Part shown: one piece after another, positions 16,596 through 25,115 of the stretch
Numbering within the stretch: position 1 is the stretch's first letter
Layout of the letters: each line of letters begins with the position of its first letter
NCBI GenBank assembly: GCA_027296055.1
Contig: JAPUJT010000093.1
Location: forward strand, 1 to 35,736
Direction of reading: 5' to 3'
Source of the DNA: Planctomycetota bacterium
Lineage (GTDB): Bacteria > Planctomycetota > JAPUJT01
Length of the DNA: 35,736 nucleotides
The notes under the pieces: generated by a model
Databases searched by the model: none
What the model was told of the DNA's origin: nothing
Seen by the model: only the letters and a program-made list of their open reading frames with translations
Made by a program: the position numbers and the translations under genes

Positions 16596-17981
16596 GTGGC
16601 CGGAGAGAATTTACATTCGAGACACCGATGGCGTTGGCGCGTTCCCCTCGGCGCGTTCGTGGCGCTCGCAACCACATGGGGCTGCGCGACCGGTCCACCG
16701 AAGACCGAGAGCGTGCTCGACAGGCGAATGCCTCGAGTGCCGGACCGCGTGACCCGACACGTCCCTCCTCAGCCGAGAATTGCCCTGGATGTGCTTTCTC
16801 TGGATGAAGCCATCCAGATGGCCCTTGCCGCGAATCCGCGCCTCGCGGCGTTCTCACAGGAGATCGATGCAGCCTCTGGACGGCTGGAGCAGGCGGGACT
16901 CTGGCCGAATCCCAACCTGGAGGTGGGGACCGAGGAAGGCCCGGCGAATCGCGCCCTTGGCTTCGGCGGTGACAACAAGATCGCTGCCACGATATGGCAG
17001 CCCCTCCCCATCAGCGGTCGTATCGGAGCGCAGAAGACCGTCGCGAAGCGGGAGCGAGAGGTGATCCGTTTGCTCTACGAGCAGCAGAGGCGGTCACTCG
17101 TTTCGGCAGTACACGGCGCATTCTATGGGGCGCTCGGGAGAGAGCGAGCCCTGGAGATTGCCACGGTCAGCAGAGGCATCGCCAGGGAGCTGTACGAAGG
17201 GGCCGACGATCGAGTCAGCCAGGGCGCGGCCCCCGAGACGGAGCGGATTCGCGCCGAGATCGAGCTGGGACAGGCGGAGGCCGCTCTCGCCGAGGCCCAG
17301 GCGGCGATGGGAATCGCGCGCCAGGAACTGTTCACACTTCTCGGAGATGCCGAAATGCAGGTGGCGACCTTGCAGGGCGCTCTGCGAGAGGAATTCCCTG
17401 CCGTCGTGCCGGAAGCGATTCGATCCGCCGCACTGAAAGACTACCCGGCCCTGGAGGCCTCCCGGAAGGACGTGGACCGAGCGCGCGCCGAGCTAGTGCT
17501 TGCGCGGGCCGAGTGGTTCGCAGATCCGGAAATCGGGATTGGCGTGGGCCGGCTCCGCGAAGATCGCGAAGACGAAGTGGTCCTGGAATGGGGCATATCC
17601 ATTCCTCTTCCCCTCTTCGACCGGAACCAGGGAAAGATTTCTGAACGGCGAGCCCTGGTGAGGCGGTCGGAGCGCATCCATGACGCAACCCGCATCGAGG
17701 TCCTTCATCGGCTGAACATCGCTCTTGCCGAACACGAGAGGTTCCGGACCCAGGCTACAGAGTACAGGGACCGGATCATACCGCGGGCGGAGAGGGCTAT
17801 CGACCTGGTTCGGGAGGGATACCAGCAGGGCAAGCTGTCTCAGCTCGACTTGCTGGATACTCAGCGAACGCTGGCCGCGAGCCGCCAGACCTACGTAGGG
17901 CTCCTGGAGGACCTGCACCGGGTAGGCGCAACGATGGAGGAGTTGGGCGGCCGCCCCCTCTCCGAGTTTGAAAAACGTTAG
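16596..17981 (+). CDS. TolC-family outer-membrane efflux protein (CzcC/CusC-like)
   Basis: A 461-residue protein. The start GTG 16596 lies 5 bases after AGGAAGGAG; an ATG at 16551 in frame would add an unlikely leader. The signal ends in TTWGC, suggesting lipid attachment. Two outer-membrane efflux repeats are visible: LSLDEAIQMALAANPRLAAF ... GLWPNPNLEVG, and later PALEASRKDVDRARAELVLARAEWFADPEIGIGVG ... GKISERRALV ... YQQGKLSQLDLLDTQRTL. This is the outer channel of a tripartite metal pump. The adaptor gene starts 12 bases downstream and the RND pump follows. Confidence 0.9.
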   Translation: MAGENLHSRHRWRWRVPLGAFVALATTWGCATGPPKTESVLDRRMPRVPDRVTRHVPPQPRIALDVLSLDEAIQMALAANPRLAAFSQEIDAASGRLEQAGLWPNPNLEVGTEEGPANRALGFGGDNKIAATIWQPLPISGRIGAQKTVAKREREVIRLLYEQQRRSLVSAVHGAFYGALGRERALEIATVSRGIARELYEGADDRVSQGAAPETERIRAEIELGQAEAALAEAQAAMGIARQELFTLLGDAEMQVATLQGALREEFPAVVPEAIRSAALKDYPALEASRKDVDRARAELVLARAEWFADPEIGIGVGRLREDREDEVVLEWGISIPLPLFDRNQGKISERRALVRRSERIHDATRIEVLHRLNIALAEHERFRTQATEYRDRIIPRAERAIDLVREGYQQGKLSQLDLLDTQRTLAASRQTYVGLLEDLHRVGATMEELGGRPLSEFEKR

Positions 17982-17993
17982 AGGAGTTGTGTC

Positions 17994-19298
17994 ATGAACA
18001 AGGCAATGGTTCTCGTGATCGGCATCGCTCTTGGAGCAGCGCTGATGTACGGCCTGGCCACGGCGGGGCTCGCGCCGATCTGGCCTGGACCCTCACCGGA
18101 GGAGAGGGAGCACGGTCGCGAAGACGACGAGTCCGGGGAAGAAGACCCGGAGGAACATGAGGAACACCGAGGGGCAGTCCGGCTGACCGAGGAAGGAATG
18201 CGCGCAGCCCGGATCCGCGTGGAGAGCGTCGAGCCCCGACCGATCTCGAGAAATCTGGAGACTACCGCCGTGGTGAAGCTGAACGAGGATCACCTCGTTC
18301 ACATAACCCCACGAGTCTCGGCGAAGGTTGAGAGCATCGCCGGGGTCTCGGCGGAGAATTCCCTGGTCGACTGCGATACCTGCCGGAATTCTCCTCCCGT
18401 GAAGGCAGTCCTCGGGACGGACGTGGAGAAGGGCGACATACTGGCCACCCTCGACAGCATCGATCTCGGGCTCGCCAAGGCAGAGTACTTGAGGCTCAGG
18501 GAGGCGGTGGAGATCGCAAAAGCCCATTTCGAGCGCGAGGAGCGCTTGCTCATCAAGGGGACGACATCGGAGAAGGAAATGCTCGATGCCAAGGGCGAAT
18601 ACCTGAATACAGGGGCCCTGATCAACTCGTCCCGAGAGAATCTTCTGCTCCTCGGGCTCTCGATGAACGAGATTGAATCCCTCTCCTGGACGCATAAGGA
18701 ACGCGCCTCGCATTTTCACCTTCGATCCCCCACGGCCGGCAGAATCATCGAGAAGCACGCGACGGTGGGCGAGGTCGTGGACCCGGGTAGGATCCTCTTC
18801 ACCGTCGCCGATCTCTCCACCGTCTGGATCTTGCTGGACATCTACGAGCGGGACATTCCCAAGGTGAAAGACGGGCAACGTGCTTTGATCAGGGTGGAGG
18901 GATATGACGCGGTCTTCAAGGGGCAAGTCACCTACATCAGCGATCTGGTGGACGAAGAGACGCGAACGGCGAAGGCCCGAGTCGAAGTGAAGAACCCAGA
19001 TCGCAAGCTCAAGCCGGGGATGTTCGTGCATGCCACGCTGGCCGAGGAGGACGGTAGGGACCCGGCCATTCTGCTCCCCCAGGATGCGATCCAGCAGATC
19101 GAAGGGTCGCCCGTGGTCTTCGTCGCCACAGCCGCGCGAACCTTCGAGCCCCGCGCGATCGAGATCGGGGAGAGGTTCGGCGGGAAGGTCGTGATCGTGT
19201 CGGGACTGGAAGCCGGTGAAGAAGTCGTGGTCGAGGGGGCCTTCTGGTTGAAGAGCGAACTCTCCCGAGGCGAGCTCGGGGGAGGCCACTCCCATTGA
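17994..19298 (+). CDS. RND efflux periplasmic adaptor (CzcB/CusB-like)
   Basis: A 434-residue membrane fusion protein with GAGGAG before ATG 17994. An N-terminal membrane anchor (VLVIGIALGAALMYGLA) is followed by a His/Glu/Asp-rich stretch (about residues 36-60). Barrel and lipoyl segments follow (VHITPRVSAKVESIAGV, TDVEKGDILATLDSIDLG), then a short helical hairpin, HLRSPTAGRIIEKHATVGEVVDPG, and ADLSTVWILLDIYERDI. A CDTC pair sits near residue 125 within the first lipoyl part. The C-terminus ends GGGHSH. Metal ligands at both ends fit a heavy-metal adaptor. It lies between the TolC-like and RND genes in one operon. Confidence 0.92.
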   Translation: MNKAMVLVIGIALGAALMYGLATAGLAPIWPGPSPEEREHGREDDESGEEDPEEHEEHRGAVRLTEEGMRAARIRVESVEPRPISRNLETTAVVKLNEDHLVHITPRVSAKVESIAGVSAENSLVDCDTCRNSPPVKAVLGTDVEKGDILATLDSIDLGLAKAEYLRLREAVEIAKAHFEREERLLIKGTTSEKEMLDAKGEYLNTGALINSSRENLLLLGLSMNEIESLSWTHKERASHFHLRSPTAGRIIEKHATVGEVVDPGRILFTVADLSTVWILLDIYERDIPKVKDGQRALIRVEGYDAVFKGQVTYISDLVDEETRTAKARVEVKNPDRKLKPGMFVHATLAEEDGRDPAILLPQDAIQQIEGSPVVFVATAARTFEPRAIEIGERFGGKVVIVSGLEAGEEVVVEGAFWLKSELSRGELGGGHSH

Positions 19299-19355
19299 TT
19301 CGTCCGTGGATTCAAACCTGGATTCGTACCTGGCCCGTCATTCGAGGATGGGGAG

Positions 19356-22300
19356 ATGATTGAAGCGCTCATTCGTTACTCGCTCCGAAACCGGTTCCTG
19401 GTCCTGGTGATGACGGGATTGCTGGTCGGAGTCGGTGTCTACCACCTCCGCCTCCTGCCGATCGACGCTGTTCCCGACGTCACGAACATCCAGGTGCAGG
19501 TCCTCACGAGCGCCCCGGCCCTCGGCCCACTCGAGGTGGAGCAGTACATCACGTTTCCGGTGGAACAGGCGATGAGCGGGCTCCCTCAGGTGACCGAGAT
19601 CCGCTCCGTTTCGCGGCCCGGCCTTTCAGCGGTCACCGTCGTCTTCGAGGACCACTCGGACATCTACTGGTGCCGGCAGATGGTCTCCGAACGCCTGCAA
19701 GAAGCCAGGGAGGCGATCCCTGAGGGCTACGGGGAGATCGAGATGGGGCCGCCCTCCACGGGACTGGGGGAAATCTACCAGTTCGAGGTGATGGCCGAGC
19801 CAGGCGCCTTGAACCCGGAGACGGGTGAGCCGTACACGCCGATGGATCTTCGAACGATCCTCGACTGGCAGATCGCCTATCAGCTGCGATCCGTACCGGG
19901 AATCGTGGAGATCAATACCTTCGGTGGACACTTGAAGACCTTCGAGGTCCAGCTAGACCCCGACAAGCTGCGGAGCTTCGGGATCGGGCTCGCTCAGGTC
20001 TTCGAAGCACTGGAGCGGAACAACTCGAACGCCGGCGGGGCCTACATCGAGAGAGGCGGCGAGGCGCTCTACATTCGCGGGGAGGGGCTCATCCAGGACC
20101 TCGAGGATATCGAGAACATTGTCGTCGAGAGCCGGGAGGACGGAACGCCGATCTATATAAGGAATCTCGCGCGAGTCGCTCATGCTGCAATGGTTCGACA
20201 GGGTGCCGTCACACGCGATGGCCGCGGCGAAGCCGTCACCGGCATCGTCATGATGCTGATGGGCGAGAACTCCCGGGTTGTCGTCAATCGGGTGAAGGAG
20301 AAGATCCGGGAGGTGATGAAGACCCTTCCTCGCGGGGTGACCATCGACACGTTCTACGACCGGACGGAGCTGATCCAGAGGACGATCCGGACAGCGGGCA
20401 GAAACCTGGCCGAGGGGGCGCTGCTGGTGGTCGCCGTCCTCCTCCTTCTCCTCGGGAGCATCCGCGGCGGTCTCATCGTCGCCCTCGCGATCCCCCTCTC
20501 GATGCTGATCGCCTTCATTCTCATGGTCCAGGCTGGTGTCTCGGGGAACCTGATGAGCCTGGGGGCCATCGACTTCGGAATCATCGTGGACGGTTCGGTG
20601 CTCATGATGGAGAACATCTTCCGCAGGATGGGCCGCGACGCCGGCGCGCGGCGTGTGAGCGCCGAGACGGTCATCGAGGCGTGCCGCGAGGTCGGGCGTC
20701 CTGTCTTCTTCGCCGTGGGCATCATCGTGGTCGTCTTCTTTCCGATACTGACCCTCACGGGTGTGGAAGGGAAGATGTTTCAGCCCATGGCGCTTACGCT
20801 GATCTTCGCCATCTCGGGCTCACTCTTGATTGCTCTCCTTCTGATGCCGGTCCTGGCAAACCTTCTCCTTCGACCTCCACCCCGGTCGAGTCGGACCCCC
20901 ACCGCAGAAAATCCGAGCGAAGGGGAGCATGAGGTGTGGGTCGTACGGTGGTTGAAGGCAGTTTATGCTCCGTTCCTGAACTGGTTCATGGCGCACCCTC
21001 TCCCTTCCGTTCTCCTCTCTGTGGCATTGATGGGCGCTGGCGCTCACGTCGCCAGCCGTATGGGGGCCGAGTTTATCCCCAAGCTCGACGAAGGGGCGAT
21101 CGCCATGCAAGCCTGGCGGCTGCCCAGTGTTAGCCTCGAGCAATCTCTCGCCAACACGACGGAGATCGAGAAGGTCGTCATTCAGTTTCCCGAGGTAACG
21201 ACGGTGATCTCGAAGACTGGCCGTGCCGAGATCGCCACCGACCCGATGGGAGTGGAGATCAGTGATATCTTCATCATGCTCGAGCCGAGGGAAACGTGGG
21301 CTGCTGGCAAAACGAAGGAGGACCTCGTCGCCGAGATAGACGCTCAGCTCAGGGAGCGGATCCCGGGGACCATGTTCAGCTACTCGCAGCCGATCGAGCT
21401 CCGGGTCAGTGAGCTGATCTCGGGAGTCCGTTCGGACGTTGCCATCAAACTGTTCGGCCCCGACCTGGACGTCCTGGTGCAGAAGGCGGCCGAGCTCGTC
21501 AGCGTCGTCGAGCGAATCCCCGGCGCCGCTGATGTGAAGGCCGAACAGGTTGCCGGACTGCCCATCCTCCGCATTCGCGTCAAGCGGCAGGAGATCGCTC
21601 GCTACGGGATCAACGCCAGCGAGATCCTGGACACCGTGTCCGCGATCGGTGGCAAGCGTGTGGGAACCGTTTTCGAGGGCCAGCGCCGGTTCGCCCTTCA
21701 GGTTCGGATCGATGCCGATTTTCGTCGGGACATCGAGAGGATCCGGGCCATCCGCGTTGCAGACCACCGGGGGAGGCTCATTCCCCTATCATCGCTCGCG
21801 GATATTTGGGTGGAGGACGGGCCAGCCCAGATCAGCCGGGAGAGGATTCAGCGGAGGATCGCCGTCGAGGCCAACGTTCGGGGCAGGGATCTCGCTAGCT
21901 TCGTGGCCGAGGCGAAAGAGAGAGTGAACGACGAGGTCGATCTCCCACCGGGTTACATCCTCGATTGGGGCGGCCAGTTCGAGAACCTGGAACGGGCCTC
22001 GAAGCGGTTGATGATCGTCGTGCCTGTCACACTCTTCCTCATATTCGTTCTTCTTTACACCTCTTTCGGGAGTCTCAAGCCGGCCATTCTGATCTTTGTC
22101 AACGTGCCAGCGGCTGCCACCGGGGGAATCTTCCTGCTGGCGTTGCGAGACATGCCCCTCAGCATCTCCGCCGGCGTCGGTTTCATCGCGTTGTCCGGTG
22201 TAGCAGTCATGAATGGACTTGTCCTGGTCACGTACATCCGCGAGCTCCGAGCGCAGGGAGTTGCTCCCGTCGATGCAGCGAGACAGGGTGCCCTGGATCG

Positions 22301-22508
22301 CTTCAGGGCCATGATCATGGCGCCCCTGGTCGCCGCACTCGGATTTGTCCCGATGGCGCTCTCGACCAGCGCCGGCGCGGAGGTGCAGCGGCCTCTCGCT
22401 ACCGTCGTGATCGGGGGTCTCGTCACTTCCACACTCCTCACCGTGCTGGTGCTTCCTTCTATCTATCGCTGGTTCGCAGAGAAGCCGCTTCAAGCAGAGG
22501 GGAGATAG
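19356..22508 (+). CDS. Heavy-metal efflux RND pump (CzcA/CusA family)
   Basis: A 1050-residue inner-membrane transporter, full length for the HME-RND family. It has the N-terminal helix and early signature (RFLVLVMTGLLVGVGVYHL, LPIDAVPDVTNIQVQV), two large periplasmic loops, and twelve expected helices. The helix IV motif is DFGIIVDGSVLMMEN, matching the CzcA-type (Co/Zn/Cd) proton-relay pattern rather than the Cu/Ag CusA pattern. The C-terminal half has VTLFLIFVLLYTSFGSLKPA and LSGVAVMNGLVLVTYI. It exports divalent metal with the adaptor and outer channel encoded just upstream. Metal choice is inferred from the motif only. The gene ends about 30 bases from the edge of the group II intron. 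Confidence 0.93.
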   Translation: MIEALIRYSLRNRFLVLVMTGLLVGVGVYHLRLLPIDAVPDVTNIQVQVLTSAPALGPLEVEQYITFPVEQAMSGLPQVTEIRSVSRPGLSAVTVVFEDHSDIYWCRQMVSERLQEAREAIPEGYGEIEMGPPSTGLGEIYQFEVMAEPGALNPETGEPYTPMDLRTILDWQIAYQLRSVPGIVEINTFGGHLKTFEVQLDPDKLRSFGIGLAQVFEALERNNSNAGGAYIERGGEALYIRGEGLIQDLEDIENIVVESREDGTPIYIRNLARVAHAAMVRQGAVTRDGRGEAVTGIVMMLMGENSRVVVNRVKEKIREVMKTLPRGVTIDTFYDRTELIQRTIRTAGRNLAEGALLVVAVLLLLLGSIRGGLIVALAIPLSMLIAFILMVQAGVSGNLMSLGAIDFGIIVDGSVLMMENIFRRMGRDAGARRVSAETVIEACREVGRPVFFAVGIIVVVFFPILTLTGVEGKMFQPMALTLIFAISGSLLIALLLMPVLANLLLRPPPRSSRTPTAENPSEGEHEVWVVRWLKAVYAPFLNWFMAHPLPSVLLSVALMGAGAHVASRMGAEFIPKLDEGAIAMQAWRLPSVSLEQSLANTTEIEKVVIQFPEVTTVISKTGRAEIATDPMGVEISDIFIMLEPRETWAAGKTKEDLVAEIDAQLRERIPGTMFSYSQPIELRVSELISGVRSDVAIKLFGPDLDVLVQKAAELVSVVERIPGAADVKAEQVAGLPILRIRVKRQEIARYGINASEILDTVSAIGGKRVGTVFEGQRRFALQVRIDADFRRDIERIRAIRVADHRGRLIPLSSLADIWVEDGPAQISRERIQRRIAVEANVRGRDLASFVAEAKERVNDEVDLPPGYILDWGGQFENLERASKRLMIVVPVTLFLIFVLLYTSFGSLKPAILIFVNVPAAATGGIFLLALRDMPLSISAGVGFIALSGVAVMNGLVLVTYIRELRAQGVAPVDAARQGALDRFRAMIMAPLVAALGFVPMALSTSAGAEVQRPLATVVIGGLVTSTLLTVLVLPSIYRWFAEKPLQAEGR

Positions 22509-22537
22509 ATCCGGGGAGGGCGCCATTCGCAATTGAC

Positions 22538-22604
22538 ATAGGTAGGCCCTCGCGGGCTTTCCCTGTTACACCACCGTGCGTACGGGTCCGTACACGGCGG
22601 TTCG
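22538..22604 (-). ncRNA. Group II intron domains V and VI
   Basis: Domain V is a near-perfect hairpin: CACCGAACCGCCGTGTACGG folds onto CCGTACGCACGGTGGTG around a short GAC-type bulge and loop. Domain VI follows, with GCCC and GGGC closing a GCGA tetraloop, and leads to the 3' end at CTAT. These are the catalytic core and the branch/3'-splice domains. They sit directly after the stop codon of the reverse transcriptase. Confidence 0.75.
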
Positions 22605-22610
22605 GTGGGT

Positions 22611-23996
22611 TTAGCGAACGCGCAAAGGGCCGAGACGGGGAAGGCCCATCGAACGGAAGTGCGCGCCGGGAAGGGCGTAGCTCAGCGCAGGACTCCGGCT
22701 CAGGCGGAACGGTCCGTGGGCGCTCCCCGCCGATGTTGCGGCGAGGTCCTTGTTTATCCCACGGAGCCGTAGCTCCCGGAACCGGGTACGGCCTCGCTTC
22801 CACTGCTTCCACACGACGCACCGAAGCCGTGGATGTATCCACGAGTCGAGCTGTTGCAGCACCGAGGGGGTCTGGCAGTGACCGAAGTACGCCTTCCACG
22901 CGGACAGGTAGCGGCGTAGGTCCCCGACCATCTGCACCACGCTCACCCCGCGGCTCCGACGCGTCAACTCTCGGACCCTCGCCTTGAAGCGTTCCAGGGC
23001 CTTCGGCGCTATCCGGCGCTTCGGGTCCCTTCCCGCCGTGAACGAGAAGCCCAGGAACTTCCGCTCCCTCGGTCGTGCCACCGCACTCTTTTCCCGGTTC
23101 ACCTTCAGCTTGAGCTTGCGCTCGATGAAGCGCGTGATGCCCTCCATCACCCGCTCCCCCGCCCGCCGACTCTGCACATAGATATTGCAGTCGTCGGCGT
23201 AGCGGACGAAGCGGTGGCCGCGTCGCTCCAACTCCCGGTCCAGGTCGTCCAGCACGATGTTCGACAGCAAGGGCGACAGGGGTCCGCCTTGTGGCGTCCC
23301 CTCGTCGGTCGGACCGACCAGCCCGTCCTCCATCACCCCGGCGGAAAGATACGCCCGCATGAGCTTGAGCAGTCGCTTGTCTCCCACCCGTCTCGCCACA
23401 CGCGCCATCAGCTTGTCGTGGTTCACCCGGTCGAAGAACTTCTCCAGGTCGATATCCACGACCCAACCGTGTCCCTCGGCGATGTACCTCTGCGCCTGGG
23501 CCACGGCCTGATGGGCGGAGCGCTTCGGGCGGTATCCAAAGCTGTGCTCGGAAAACGTCCGGTCCCACCTCGGCTGGAGCACCTGCAACACCGCCTGCTG
23601 GGTCAACCGATCGAGCACCGTCGGGATGCCGAGCTTGCGCACGCCCCCATCGGGTTTAGGAATCTCGACCCGCATTACCGGCTGCGGTCTGTAGGTCCCC
23701 GCCAGAAGTTCGTCCCGAATCGCTGGCCAGTGCTTGCCAAGGTACGCCGGAAGCTCTTCGACGGTCATCCCGTCCGCCCCCGGTCCTCCCTTGTTCGCCC
23801 TGACTCGTTTCAACGCCCGCTTCAAATTCTCCCGTCCACAGACCTCCTCCATCAGCCTCTCGGCTGTCGCCGAGCTTTCGGTCACACGTCCCACCTTGGC
23901 CGGTTCGGTCCCTTCCCCGGAGGTCCTCGGGGCTTCACCCCTACCCTCCTCCGCGAAGGCCAGTTCCCCCTGGATTTTCTGCCGCTTTCCGGTCAT
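22611..23996 (-). CDS. ltrA: Group II intron reverse transcriptase/maturase (class C)
   Basis: A 461-residue protein, full length for class C intron proteins. Reverse transcriptase blocks are all present: NKGGPGADGMTVEEL, RKLGIPTVLDRLTQQAVLQVL, FGYRPKRSAHQAV, VVDIDLEKFFDRVNHD, EGTPQGGPLSPLLSN, the catalytic YADDCNIYV, and KLKLKVNREKSAV..KFLGFSF. A maturase (X) domain with RLRCVVWKQWKRGRTRFREL follows. There is no C-terminal HNH endonuclease, as expected for class C. It helps the intron RNA splice and reverse-transcribes it after insertion. The start ATG 23996 has only a weak ribosome binding site. No frameshift is seen. Confidence 0.96.
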   Translation of the reverse strand: MTGKRQKIQGELAFAEEGRGEAPRTSGEGTEPAKVGRVTESSATAERLMEEVCGRENLKRALKRVRANKGGPGADGMTVEELPAYLGKHWPAIRDELLAGTYRPQPVMRVEIPKPDGGVRKLGIPTVLDRLTQQAVLQVLQPRWDRTFSEHSFGYRPKRSAHQAVAQAQRYIAEGHGWVVDIDLEKFFDRVNHDKLMARVARRVGDKRLLKLMRAYLSAGVMEDGLVGPTDEGTPQGGPLSPLLSNIVLDDLDRELERRGHRFVRYADDCNIYVQSRRAGERVMEGITRFIERKLKLKVNREKSAVARPRERKFLGFSFTAGRDPKRRIAPKALERFKARVRELTRRSRGVSVVQMVGDLRRYLSAWKAYFGHCQTPSVLQQLDSWIHPRLRCVVWKQWKRGRTRFRELRLRGINKDLAATSAGSAHGPFRLSRSPALSYALPGAHFRSMGLPRLGPLRVR

Positions 23997-24478
23997 GAGG
24001 AGGCGTGTCCTACTCGCCGCTCCCTAACGTTCGGGCCTTCAGCCTGCCGTTCCCGGTCCGGTGAGCCCTGCCGTTTCTCCCCTTTCGGGCGAGTGTCCCG
24101 CTCAAGTAGACCAACTGCACAGACCTACTATGCCCTCTGCTGACTTCTACGCCGCGTTCGAGAAGCCTCACGACCTCCCCAGTCCCTTCCAAAGGGGACA
24201 CGACGCAGACCTCGCGGGGTAAGCTCGACCGCCTTCACCGCACACCCGCTGGATCTACAGCCCGACCCCTTGATGGATATGGACTTCGCGATCAATTGCT
24301 CGCTCGTCCCGACCGGGCTGCCTTATATCCAATTCCTGTTCGTCGAGTCGCGGCTTTCGCTCCGCGCTTCCTTCAGACCCCGCCTCGCGACGACGCCCTT
24401 GCGCTTCGCTAACCCTTCACCTCCATCAGGTTGGGTAGAGGACTTGCACCTCCAGGCTGTCGAACATGCCCGGCACAC

Positions 24479-24513
24479 AAAGAAAAGAGCCCCGACCGGT
24501 CAGGTCGAGGCTC
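24479..24513 (-). terminator. Rho-independent terminator of the RRM gene
   Basis: On the minus strand GAGCCTCGACC (24513-24503) pairs with GGTCGGGGCTC (24497-24487) around TGACC, with one weak position. It is followed by TTTTCTTT (24486-24479). It lies 27 bases after the stop of the RRM gene. The group II intron begins at the next base. Confidence 0.9.
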
Positions 24514-24540
24514 CTTTGAGTTACGACTGCAACTACTGAT

Positions 24541-24843
24541 TTACCAGTCGCGGCGGCCTCCGCCACCACCACCACCACCACCACCACCACCGCTACGAGG
24601 AGCCCTGGGGCGAGCCTCGTTCACGTTGACGGTCCGTCCACCGATATCGGTTTCGTTGAGGGCGGAGATGGCCTTCTTGCCCTCTTCCTCACTCGCCATC
24701 TCGACGAATCCGAAGCCACGCGGGCGGCCGGTCTCGCGATCGGTGATGATGTTGACCGAAGTAACTTCGCCATGAGCGGCGAACGCCTGACGCACGTCGT
24801 CCTCCGAAGCATCGAAGGACAGGTTTCCGACATAGATGTTCAC
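24541..24843 (-). CDS. RRM-domain RNA-binding protein with poly-Gly tail
   Basis: A 100-residue single-RRM protein. RNP2 is IYVGNL (3-8) and RNP1 is RGFGFVEM (42-49), both intact with the aromatic residues that stack on RNA. The beta-alpha-beta-beta-alpha-beta length is normal. The tail is twelve consecutive glycines followed by RRDW. Its DNA is a triplet repeat (about 24559-24591), prone to length change. It starts at GTG 24843, with AGGAGG nine bases upstream. Similar small glycine-rich RRM proteins in bacteria and cyanobacteria are often cold-responsive; here that is only inferred. It has its own promoter and terminator. Confidence 0.95.
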   Translation of the reverse strand: MNIYVGNLSFDASEDDVRQAFAAHGEVTSVNIITDRETGRPRGFGFVEMASEEEGKKAISALNETDIGGRTVNVNEARPRAPRSGGGGGGGGGGGGRRDW

Positions 24844-24955
24844 CTTGGAACACCTCCTAGAAAAGAGAAATGAGTATCCCGGGAGGTCTGAAACCGGTGA
24901 CGCTGAAAGGAAAACCTACGGCGGCAGGACGATCATGGACTTCCCACGTGCGCAG

Positions 24956-24984
24956 AGTCTACTGTCCGCCCAGGGGATAGTCAA
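24956..24984 (-). promoter_or_regulatory. Sigma70-like promoter of the RRM gene
   Basis: On the minus strand TTGACT (24984-24979) and TAGACT (24961-24956) are separated by 17 bases, matching -35/-10 consensus at five and four of six positions. A transcript would carry a leader of about 105 bases before GTG 24843, long enough for regulation of the cold-shock type. Confidence 0.55.
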
Positions 24985-25115
24985 GTATTCCGTCCCCCCC
25001 CTCCCATGGAGACGGCGGGGACCCAAGCGCCTCCCCGGGCAGGGGTTGGCGGCCCTGGGCCTGAGGAGATACCATTGCTAGCAGCCACATCTGCCGAAAC
25101 GGGAGGGCTGGCGCC

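Larger units (their letters stand above)
22538..24478 (-). mobile_element. Group IIC intron with encoded reverse transcriptase
   Basis: Read on the minus strand, the intron starts with GTGTG at 24478, directly behind the T-rich tail of the RRM gene terminator. It runs about 1.94 kb and ends near CCTACCTAT at 22538. Stretch 23997-24478 has no gene and holds RNA domains I-III (for example GGAGGTGCAAGTCCTCTACC near the 5' end). The reverse transcriptase lies in domain IV. Domain V is the hairpin ACCGCCGTGTACGG / CCGTACGCACGGTGGT. Insertion after a terminator is the known habit of class C introns. The 3' end may be off by a few bases. It appears intact and potentially active. Confidence 0.88.

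Noticed and set aside
22611..23996. Retron or diversity-generating reverse transcriptase
   Set aside because: A maturase domain, intron domains V-VI and a terminator-proximal GTGTG boundary identify a group II intron. No variable or template repeat pair was seen.
24192..24202. GGGGACACG inside the intron as a third copy of the palindromic element
   Set aside because: Only the GGGGACAC part matches and there is no inverted partner nearby.
24236..24245. GTGTGCGGTG at 24245 as the intron 5' end
   Set aside because: Intron-like domain I sequence continues upstream to GTGTGCCGGG at 24478, which lies directly behind the terminator as class C introns require.
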